Source: SCUN01 sp964343975 (GTDB lineage: Bacteria; Acidobacteriota; Vicinamibacteria; Vicinamibacterales; SCN-69-37). Taken from it: a stretch of 5,791 nucleotides of DNA. Below the pieces are notes generated by a model. The model was given only the letters and a program-made list of their open reading frames with translations, was not told the origin of the DNA and ran no database searches. The stretch is taken from the NCBI GenBank assembly GCA_964343975.1, contig CAYFLU010000198.1, positions 1 to 5,791 of the forward strand, written 5' to 3'. Below, piece after piece: positions 1 through 5,370 of the stretch. Every line of letters starts with the position of its first letter. The stretch's first letter is position 1. Both the position numbers and the translations under genes were made by a program.

Positions 1-130
1 GTGCGGGGGCGGCCGCGGGCGCGGGCGCCTTCGGCGGCTGGGGCTGGGCCAGCGCCGCCGCGGGTGCGATCAGGGTCAGGGCGCTCACAGCGCCGGCAAT
101 CAGAAAGGTCAGGGCTCGGGTACGGGTCAT
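1..130 (-). CDS. Secreted Pro/Ala-rich protein, N-terminal fragment
   Basis: Only the first 43 codons lie in the window; the gene continues past the left edge. The visible part reads as a classical Sec signal peptide: a short basic start (MTRTRA), a hydrophobic core at about residues 7-22 (LTFLIAGAVSALTLIA), then an ALA-Q signal peptidase I site near residue 28. The mature chain begins with a Pro/Ala-rich stretch (QPQPPKAPAPAAAP), probably a flexible linker. An in-frame ATG nine bases upstream (137-139) is possible. I prefer the ATG at 128-130 because an AGAGG ribosome site (complement of 140-144) sits 9 nt before it but directly abuts the upstream ATG. The gene is divergent from the DUF4159 gene. 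Function is unknown; all that can be inferred is export across the inner membrane. Confidence 0.72.
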   Translation of the reverse strand, partial: MTRTRALTFLIAGAVSALTLIAPAAALAQPQPPKAPAPAAAPA

Positions 131-196
131 ACGCAGCATCCTCTGCCCGGTAATACGGGGCGGCCCGGCCAAGGTGAATGGTATCGTTCGATATTC
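131..196. promoter_or_regulatory. Divergent intergenic region with small inverted repeat
   Basis: This 66-nt gap separates two divergent starts and so must carry both promoters unless they lie within the genes. A short palindrome, TATCG-TT-CGATA (182-193), sits just before the plus-strand start. It can be extended to GAA...TTC with a 3-nt bulge on the left side. TAATAC at 151-156 loosely resembles a -10 hexamer for the plus strand, but no convincing -35 partner is visible. The palindrome could be an operator or chance. Confidence 0.3.
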
Positions 197-967
197 ATGG
201 CTTCACGGCGCACGTTCCTCGCCACGATGGGCGCAGCCGCCCTCGGCCTGTCGGCCACGCCGCTCGCGGCCGTGCTGCAGAATCCGCCCGGCACCGCCAC
301 GGGTGAGCGCCGGTCGGGCCCGCCGAAGGCCAACGAGTTCGTGTTCGCGCGCCTCCGCTACAACTCCGGCGACTGGGACTACAACTCCAAGGTCGCCGCC
401 AACGTGCTCGACGCGATCGTGCAATACACGACGATCCCCATCTATCCGGAGGAAGTCGTCGTCACCCCCGACTCCGACGAGTTGCTCGCCTTCCCTTTCG
501 TCTTCATGACGGGCCATACGCTCGTGCGCTTCACGCAGGCGGAACGGAAGAACCTCGCCCGGTTCGTGGAACACGGCGGGCTCCTCTTCTCCGACGACTG
601 CAACCACGACGTGAACGGCCTCTACGCGAAGTCGTTCGAGTCGGAGATGGCGCTGGCATTTCCCGGGCGCCCGCTCGAGAAGCTGCCGAAGACCCACGAC
701 ATCTTTCGCGCGTTCTTCACCTTCCCCGACGGTCCGCCGCAGACCTCGCACGAGCTGAACGGCTGGGGCGACGACATCGTGCACGAATACGTGAAGGGCA
801 TCGCCGCTCCGCGCGCGGCGAACGATCCGCGCCGCGGCCGGCTCGGCGTGCTCTACTCGAACAAAGACTACGGCTGCGAATGGGACTACGACTGGCGCAA
901 CAAGCGGTTCCGGTCTGAAGACAACACGAAGTTCGCCGTCAATCTCGCCGTCTACGTGATGACGTAG
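197..967 (+). CDS. Tat-exported DUF4159 domain protein
   Basis: A 256-residue protein. The N-terminus is a twin-arginine signal: SRRTFLA at residues 3-9, a hydrophobic stretch to about residue 25, and likely cleavage around residues 25-28. Residues 47-256 match the DUF4159 pattern as I know it: an N-terminal FVFARLRYNSGDWDY block (48-62), YPFVF-like AFPFVFMTGH (98-107), a GGLLFSDDC turn (127-134), HDIF (167-170), LGVLYSNKDYG (216-226) and the closing NLAVYVMT (249-256). The family is predicted to have a Rossmann-like, glutamine-amidotransferase-type fold, but its biochemical role is not established. Length is typical of a single-domain member. The start at 197 has no good ribosome site at normal spacing; AAGGTGA at 171-177 is about 19 nt away, and no other in-frame start lies nearby. 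The gene is followed after 26 nt by the SGNH/MBOAT pair and may share their transcript. Confidence 0.85.
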   Translation: MASRRTFLATMGAAALGLSATPLAAVLQNPPGTATGERRSGPPKANEFVFARLRYNSGDWDYNSKVAANVLDAIVQYTTIPIYPEEVVVTPDSDELLAFPFVFMTGHTLVRFTQAERKNLARFVEHGGLLFSDDCNHDVNGLYAKSFESEMALAFPGRPLEKLPKTHDIFRAFFTFPDGPPQTSHELNGWGDDIVHEYVKGIAAPRAANDPRRGRLGVLYSNKDYGCEWDYDWRNKRFRSEDNTKFAVNLAVYVMT

Positions 968-993
968 ACATTGTTCGTAATAAAATTCCGCTG

Positions 994-2040
994 ATGCACA
1001 CGCGCGTTCGAACCGCCCTGGGCGTGACCGGATTGGCCCTGTGGCTGGCGGTCACCCCGCTCGGCTGGCGCGCGGCCCTGGCTCACTGGGGGCCACCCGA
1101 AGACACCGCCCCGCTCAGCTACCTCCCGGCCGCCGAAGCACGACGCGTGCGAGAGCCGTTTGACCAGAAACAATTCGACGACCTCAAGGCCCTCGACCCG
1201 GCCTCGGTCATCATCGGCGACTCGATGGCTGGTCGCGTGGATCCGGTGCGGCTCGGCGAACTCATCGAGAATCGTCCCTGCGCCACGCTCGTCGCCCCCG
1301 CCACCGGGTCGGGCTGGTGGTACCTCGCGTTCAAGAACCTCGTCGTCGCCACCGGCATCAAGCCGAAGTGGGTGTTCGTGTTCCTGCGCGACACGAACCT
1401 CACCGATCCGATGTTCCGCCTGCTCGAGCCGTACCGCACGAAGCTCGACTGGGTCGCGCACGACGTCGAGCCCGAGCTGAACGAGGTCGTCGGCCAACGA
1501 CTGCAAGGCCCCTGGTTCAAAGTACACGAAGCGGCGGATCGCGCGTACGGCCTCAGCCGGGCACAGCAGTGGATCGAGCCGAAGATTGCGCCGTGGCTCG
1601 CGCGCATGGCCACGAGCCCGCGCAAGAAGCAGGCGCTTCTCGATGGCCTCAATGACGCCTTCGGCCTGAAGCACCTGCGCCCGATCCCACAGGCCGACCT
1701 CGATGCGGCCGACGATGCGGATGCGGATTTCGCGGCGAACATCAACCGGTCGCTGCTGCCGTACTGGGTCGACCTCGCGCAGCAGCATCACATCCGGATC
1801 GTGTTCGTGAAGATCCTGCGTCGGCCCATCAACGGCCAGCCGCCGCCGGAATCCCCCGCGCTCCAGCAATACACGAAGGACCTGCGCGCCTGGCTCGAGG
1901 CGCGCGGCATGGTGTTCTTCGACGACCGTGACAACCCGGCGATGTGGAAGCTGCCCTACGCCGACGGCGACCACACGGACGGCGACGCGATGACCCCGTA
2001 CGCCGAGATGCTCGCGGCCCAGCTGGAGAAGATCAAGTGA
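994..2040 (+). CDS. Membrane-anchored SGNH/GDSL-like protein, MBOAT partner
   Basis: A 348-residue protein. Residues 7-24 form one hydrophobic segment (signal anchor), placing the rest outside the cytoplasmic membrane. The SGNH features run in the usual order: block I as VIIGDSMAG (72-80, candidate nucleophile Ser77), a GSGWW glycine turn (105-109), RDTNLTD (132-138) as a possible block III region with Asn135, and a C-terminal DGDH (324-327) giving a DxxH pair with Asp324 and His327. This layout (GDS early, DxxH late) recalls DltD- and PatB-like partners of MBOAT acyltransferases, though overall similarity to any named member cannot be judged here. The stop codon overlaps the MBOAT start as GTGA, which implies translational coupling. 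The likely role is acyl transfer or removal on an envelope or extracellular polymer. The start has no clear ribosome site but is the only plausible one before the hydrophobic segment. Confidence 0.78.
   Translation: MHTRVRTALGVTGLALWLAVTPLGWRAALAHWGPPEDTAPLSYLPAAEARRVREPFDQKQFDDLKALDPASVIIGDSMAGRVDPVRLGELIENRPCATLVAPATGSGWWYLAFKNLVVATGIKPKWVFVFLRDTNLTDPMFRLLEPYRTKLDWVAHDVEPELNEVVGQRLQGPWFKVHEAADRAYGLSRAQQWIEPKIAPWLARMATSPRKKQALLDGLNDAFGLKHLRPIPQADLDAADDADADFAANINRSLLPYWVDLAQQHHIRIVFVKILRRPINGQPPPESPALQQYTKDLRAWLEARGMVFFDDRDNPAMWKLPYADGDHTDGDAMTPYAEMLAAQLEKIK
2025..2039 (+). promoter_or_regulatory. Ribosome site deciding the MBOAT GTG start
   Basis: GGAG at 2025-2028 (within GGAGAAG) lies 8 nt before GTG at 2037-2039. 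The GTG overlaps the upstream TGA stop. This spacing, and the fact that VIFHSLTF matches the usual MIFxSLxF opening of the family, select GTG 2037 over the ATG at 1944. Starting at 1944 would add 31 Arg-rich residues from an overlapping frame. Confidence 0.8.
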
Positions 2041-3467
2041 TCTTCCACAGCCTCACCTTCGTCGCCTTCTTCCTCATCGTCGTCTCGCTCTACTGGCGCC
2101 TGCCGCATCGCGCGCAGAACGCGCTGTTGCTCGTGTCGAGCTACGTGTTCTACGGGTGGATCCACCCGTGGTTCCTGTTGCTGATCTTCGCGTCGACCGT
2201 CGTCGACTTCTGGGCCGGCCGCGGGATGGCCACAACGCCTGAACGCAAGCGGTGGTTCCTCACGGCGTCGCTCATCGTGAACCTCGGCATGCTGGGGTTC
2301 TTCAAGTACTACAACTTCTTCGCGGCGAACGTGCAGGCGGCGCTGGCCGCCGTGCACTTCCACGTACCGCTGCCGGCCCTGCATGTGATTCTGCCGGTCG
2401 GCATTTCCTTCTACACGTTCCAGGAATTGAGCTACACGCTCGAGGTCTACAAGGGCCGGCTCGCCCCCAGGAAGGACTTCCTCGACTTCGCCACGTTCGT
2501 CTGCTTCTTCCCGCAGCTGGTGGCCGGCCCGATCGAGCGCGCGGCCCATCTCTTGCCGCAGGTCGAACAGCCGCGCACCTTCTCGTGGCCGCACGCCCGC
2601 GATGCGATGTTCCTGATCCTCTGGGGCTACTTCAAGAAGCTCGTCGTCGCCGACAACACCGGCGTGATCGCCAACAAGGTCTTCGCCCTCCAACAGCCGG
2701 GCTTCTTCATGCTGTGGGCTGGCGTCTTCGCCTTCAGCATCCAGATCTACGCGGACTTCTCGGCCTACTCCGACATCGCGCGCGGCACCGCCCGCTGGCT
2801 CGGCTTCGACCTGATGCGGAACTTCGACCATCCGTACATGGCCACGGGCCCCACGGATTTCTGGCGGCGTTGGCACATCTCACTGTCGAGCTGGTTCCGC
2901 GACTTCGTCTACATCCCGCTCGGCGGCTCGCGCGCGGGCGCGTTCAAGGAATACCGCAACATCTTCCTGACGTTCCTGCTGAGCGGCTTCTGGCACGGCG
3001 CCAACTGGAACTACGTGCTCTGGGGCGCGTACCACGGCGCACTGCTCGTGCTGGCGCGGCTGTTCTCGCCGCGCGGCGTACGCGCGCCTGGCGCCGCCAA
3101 CTGGCTCACGCCCCTGCGGATCGTAGGCATGCTCGTGCTCACGAACATCGGCTGGCTGCTCTTCCGCGAAACCGATGCGCACTACCTGTGGCGCGAGCTG
3201 ACGACGCTGCCAGACTGGGGCAATACGTTCGACCGCAGCGCAGGCCGGTATCTCTTCTTCTATACGGTGCTGTATTCGCTGCCGCTGTGGATCAACAGCA
3301 TCTGGGAAGTGTTCGTGAGCCCGCGGCTGGCGCTACGGGATGAGACCGGCGCGATCCGTTCCACGCCCTGGATCTTCACTCAGGCCGCCATTGCCGGCGT
3401 CCTGTTTGCGGCCCTCCTGGTCTTCCACAGCCAGCAGAGCCTCGATTTCATCTACTTCAAGTTCTAG
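2037..3467 (+). CDS. MBOAT-family membrane O-acyltransferase (AlgI-like)
   Basis: A 476-residue multi-pass inner membrane protein of the membrane-bound O-acyltransferase family, close in layout to alginate O-acetylase AlgI. Visible family blocks, numbered from the GTG start: SYVFYGWIHPWFLLLI (35-50), LPVGISFYTFQ (119-129), FFPQLVAGPIERA (157-169), YADFSAYSDIARG (238-250), DFWRRWHISLSSWFRDF (274-290, His280) with YIPLGGSR (292-299), and SGFWHGANWNY (316-326). His320 in the last block is the invariant catalytic histidine of the family. The C-terminus FIYFKF is also typical, so the protein looks complete. It is expected to pass acyl groups, usually acetyl, from a cytoplasmic donor to the outer face of the membrane, with the overlapping SGNH gene product as partner. 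No polysaccharide synthase or glycosyltransferase lies in the window, so the substrate is unknown. Confidence 0.93.
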   Translation: MIFHSLTFVAFFLIVVSLYWRLPHRAQNALLLVSSYVFYGWIHPWFLLLIFASTVVDFWAGRGMATTPERKRWFLTASLIVNLGMLGFFKYYNFFAANVQAALAAVHFHVPLPALHVILPVGISFYTFQELSYTLEVYKGRLAPRKDFLDFATFVCFFPQLVAGPIERAAHLLPQVEQPRTFSWPHARDAMFLILWGYFKKLVVADNTGVIANKVFALQQPGFFMLWAGVFAFSIQIYADFSAYSDIARGTARWLGFDLMRNFDHPYMATGPTDFWRRWHISLSSWFRDFVYIPLGGSRAGAFKEYRNIFLTFLLSGFWHGANWNYVLWGAYHGALLVLARLFSPRGVRAPGAANWLTPLRIVGMLVLTNIGWLLFRETDAHYLWRELTTLPDWGNTFDRSAGRYLFFYTVLYSLPLWINSIWEVFVSPRLALRDETGAIRSTPWIFTQAAIAGVLFAALLVFHSQQSLDFIYFKF

Positions 3468-3472
3468 AAGAG

Positions 3473-3545
3473 CATCTGGGTATCGCAAAACGTCGAAATG
3501 GCTAAATCTGATTTAGCCATTTCGCAATTTCGCAATACCCAGATG
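3473..3545. repeat. Long AT-rich inverted repeat between convergent genes
   Basis: Arms at 3473-3507 and 3511-3545 are 35 nt each and match at 30 positions; the loop is CTG (3508-3510). The outer 11 bp and the inner 14 bp (3494-3507 with 3511-3524) are perfect. The five mismatches cluster in the middle (left-arm positions 3484, 3487, 3491-3493). The repeat is about 42% GC, well below its neighbours. It begins 5 nt after the MBOAT stop and ends 3 nt before the stop codon of the minus-strand protease gene, so it is placed to end or stabilise both transcripts. Neither side has a strong T-run (TCTTTATT to the right, CTCTTCTA on the other strand), so it is not a textbook intrinsic terminator. A small palindromic mobile repeat is the other possibility. 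Confidence 0.85.
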
Positions 3546-3548
3546 TCT

Positions 3549-5252
3549 TTATTGGAAAGCGCCGCCGCACATGATCTTGCTGATGTGGCACCAGGACGCG
3601 CCGTGCGACACGGCCTGTCCCTGCGTCGGCTGGCCCTTCGCGTCGCCACCGACACCGAACTGACGCCAGTACTTCGGCCCGGCCACGGCGACGAGATTCG
3701 CCCAGAAGTCGGTCGTGATGGCGTTGTAGGTCACGTTGGTGAGGGCGCGCGTCTTCTTGCCGTTCTTGATTTCCCAGAACGCGCTGCCGCCGAACTGGCC
3801 GTTGTAGCGCTGCTGGTCGATCGAGAAGCTGCCAGAGCCTTCGATGAGGATGCCGTCCTTCACGTCGGCAATCATCTCTTCCGGCGTCGGCCCCTTCGGA
3901 TCGGCTTCGAGGTGCACGTTCGGCATGCGGAGGAACGGATACTGCGCCCAGCTGCTGGCCTGCGTGCAGCCGCGGCTTTCCTTCTCGCCGATGTAGTGCG
4001 CCACTTCGCGGTTGGTCGACACGCCGACGAGCATGCCGTCCTTGATGATGTCGAACTTCGTCGTCTTCACGCCGTCGTCGTCGTAGCCGATCGTGGCGCG
4101 GCCGCCCGGACGAACCTTGTCGCCGGTGACGTTGAGCAGCTTCGAGCCGTACTTCAGTTTGCCGATCGAATCGACCTTCACGAAGCTCGTGCCGGCGTAG
4201 TTCGCTTCGTAGCCCATGATGCGGTCGAGTTCCGTCGCGTGCGCGATGATCTCGTGAATCGTGAGCGCGAGGTGCGAGGGCGTGAGGATGAGATCCTTTA
4301 CGCCCGGCGACAGCGGCACTGCGGTGGCGAGTTCGATCGCTTCGTCGACCGTCTGGTCGACGTTGGCCATCATGCCGTCGATTTCGACCAGCTCCCAGCC
4401 CCCCATGCCGCCCGGCATCGCGTAGCTGCGCGACCGGGTCGTGTCGCCGCGCTTGGCGGTGACGGTGAAGTTGGGCATGGTCGAGAACAGTTCCTGTTCG
4501 ATGTAAGAGCCTTCGGTCGACGCGAAGTACTTCCACTCGCCGCTGAAGCTCGCCGACGCCGTGGCGCTCACGACGTCCTTGTGCTTGATCGCGGCATCGA
4601 CCACGGCCTGAAGCGCGCGCTGCTTGTCCGTGTCGGACATCTTGCGCGGATCGGTCTTCATTTCCGTGGACCAGTTGACCTGATAGGCCGGCACAGGCGC
4701 GAGGATCAGATCGCGCTTCTTCGCGATGGCGCTCGCCTTCGCCACTTCCGTGGCGAGCTTGGCGATGCGGCGAATCTCGTCTTCCGTCACGATCGGGCTG
4801 CTGGCAAAGCCGAAGACGCCGCTGTGCACCACGCGCACACCGAAGCCGGCCGCCGTCGGCACGCCGTCGGTGGCGATCGTGTCGCCGCCGCCAAAGCCAC
4901 CGCCAAAGCCGCCACCGCCACGACCACCGCCGCCGCCACGCCCGCCGCCACCGCCGGCGCCGCGACCACCACCGAAGCGGCCACCGCCCGCGTCAGCCGC
5001 CGTGGCGCCGCCATTGGATGCCGACACGTTCACGCCCGGATAGGTGATGTTGCGCGTGAATCGGATATCCGCGTAGGAGCAGCCGCCGCGCTTCGCTTCC
5101 GCCAGCGCGATGTCGGCCAAGGCCTTGAACTTCGACTTCAGGACCTCGCCCTGCGGCGCCTGCGCGAGCAGGTCACCAATGCGATCGCTCGCGACGAGGA
5201 GCAGACCAGCGGCGCCGGCCTGCTTCACGAAAGTGCGTCTAGTGCTCGCCAT
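3549..5252 (-). CDS. Tat-exported TldD/PmbA-family zinc metalloprotease
   Basis: A 567-residue protein of the TldD/PmbA family (peptidase family U62). The N-terminus is a Tat signal (STRRTFVK, residues 3-10, then GAAGLLLVA and LLAQ at 28-31). An N-terminal TldD domain (about 35-240) contains a Gly/Arg/Phe-rich insertion at 89-123. The metal site HEIIAH (333-338) gives the family HExxxH motif with catalytic Glu334. The C-terminal domain holds GCTQASSWAQYPF (428-440) and SHGASWC (549-555), whose Cys555 is the likely third zinc ligand and is kept in the paralogue. E. coli TldD with PmbA is a cytoplasmic protease that trims unfolded peptides such as microcin B17 precursor and CcdA. Here the Tat signal implies export of the folded, metal-loaded enzyme. 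The extra length over E. coli TldD comes mainly from the signal and the insertion. ATG 5250-5252 is chosen because the Tat signal starts there and a ribosome site precedes it. Confidence 0.92.
   Translation of the reverse strand: MASTRRTFVKQAGAAGLLLVASDRIGDLLAQAPQGEVLKSKFKALADIALAEAKRGGCSYADIRFTRNITYPGVNVSASNGGATAADAGGGRFGGGRGAGGGGGRGGGGGRGGGGFGGGFGGGDTIATDGVPTAAGFGVRVVHSGVFGFASSPIVTEDEIRRIAKLATEVAKASAIAKKRDLILAPVPAYQVNWSTEMKTDPRKMSDTDKQRALQAVVDAAIKHKDVVSATASASFSGEWKYFASTEGSYIEQELFSTMPNFTVTAKRGDTTRSRSYAMPGGMGGWELVEIDGMMANVDQTVDEAIELATAVPLSPGVKDLILTPSHLALTIHEIIAHATELDRIMGYEANYAGTSFVKVDSIGKLKYGSKLLNVTGDKVRPGGRATIGYDDDGVKTTKFDIIKDGMLVGVSTNREVAHYIGEKESRGCTQASSWAQYPFLRMPNVHLEADPKGPTPEEMIADVKDGILIEGSGSFSIDQQRYNGQFGGSAFWEIKNGKKTRALTNVTYNAITTDFWANLVAVAGPKYWRQFGVGGDAKGQPTQGQAVSHGASWCHISKIMCGGAFQ
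4884..4988 (-). repeat. Gly/Arg/Phe-rich low-complexity insertion in TldD
   Basis: Codons 89-123 of the protease encode 27 Gly, 4 Arg, 3 Phe and 1 Ala, in runs such as GGGGGRGGGGGRGGGG and GGGFGGGFGGG. At DNA level this is a run of near-identical GGN codons, prone to slippage. It interrupts the N-terminal domain between VNVSASNGG and the GFGVRVV strand, where the family normally has only a short turn. It is expected to be a disordered surface loop. Confidence 0.85.
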
Positions 5253-5255
5253 GTG

Positions 5256-5265
5256 TCCTCTTCCT
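5256..5265 (-). promoter_or_regulatory. Ribosome site of the complete TldD gene
   Basis: On the minus strand AGGAAGAGGA precedes ATG at 5250-5252; GGAAG is 7 nt and the AGGA end 3 nt from the start. It supports ATG 5252 over the upstream in-frame ATG at 5342, whose 30 extra codons would run through the intergenic palindrome. Confidence 0.75.
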
Positions 5266-5281
5266 GATTCTGATGTGTGAC

Positions 5282-5370
5282 GATTGCCGCAAGCCCTTGA
5301 CCTGATGTGGTAGCCGCGCGTGAGCGCGGCGCTCTGGACCACATCAGGTCAAGGGACTTGCGGCTCAATC
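5282..5370. repeat. Nested inverted repeat between the TldD paralogues, REP-like core
   Basis: The outer arms are 5282-5311 and 5338-5370. From the inside outward: 18 perfect bp (5294-5311 with 5338-5355), a one-base bulge (5356), 7 bp (5287-5293 with 5357-5363), a two-base bulge (5364-5365), then 5 bp (5282-5286 with 5366-5370). The 26-nt interior holds a perfect 7-bp stem, GCCGCGC-GTGA-GCGCGGC (5313-5330), whose loop fits the GNRA pattern. GTAG at 5310-5313 leads directly into that stem, the arrangement typical of REP elements. The element fills most of the 116-nt spacer and its right arm overlaps the upstream stop codon (5369-5371). With no T-run after it on the minus strand, it looks more like an mRNA-stabilising or processing element within an operon, or a dispersed repeat, than an intrinsic terminator. 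Confidence 0.85.

Noticed and set aside
952..1974. 340-codon minus-strand frame opposite the SGNH gene
   Set aside because: Arg/Val/Glu-rich shadow translation with no motif, whereas the plus-strand frame has a membrane anchor and SGNH motifs and couples to the MBOAT gene.
1944..2036. ATG 1944 as start of the MBOAT gene
   Set aside because: It would add 31 Arg-rich residues overlapping the SGNH gene. GTG 2037 has a well-spaced GGAG site and matches the normal N-terminus of the family.
3464..3545. Small proteins beginning MAKSDLAIS on both strands
   Set aside because: The same peptide appears on each strand only because the DNA there is a palindrome; no ribosome site or further coding signal supports either.
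3473..3545. Ordinary rho-independent terminator
   Set aside because: The stem is AT-rich and 35 bp long with no proper T-run on either side. A role in termination is still possible, so it is listed as an inverted repeat.
4884..4988. CRISPR or spaced repeat array
   Set aside because: The repetition is a codon-level glycine tract inside a gene, with no spacers or constant repeat unit.
4726..5043. Plus-strand proline-rich protein (PPPPRPPPPP type)
   Set aside because: This is the reverse complement of the glycine-codon tract of the minus-strand protease, not a separate gene.
3498..5267. 589-codon open frame on the plus strand
   Set aside because: It lies antisense to the TldD gene, which has clear family motifs. 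The translation is Arg/Ala/Val/His-rich with no recognisable domain, as expected for a shadow frame in GC-rich DNA.
5253..5342. ATG at 5342 as start of the complete TldD gene
   Set aside because: The extra 30 codons run through the palindrome and would bury the Tat signal. ATG 5252 has its own ribosome site and starts at the signal.
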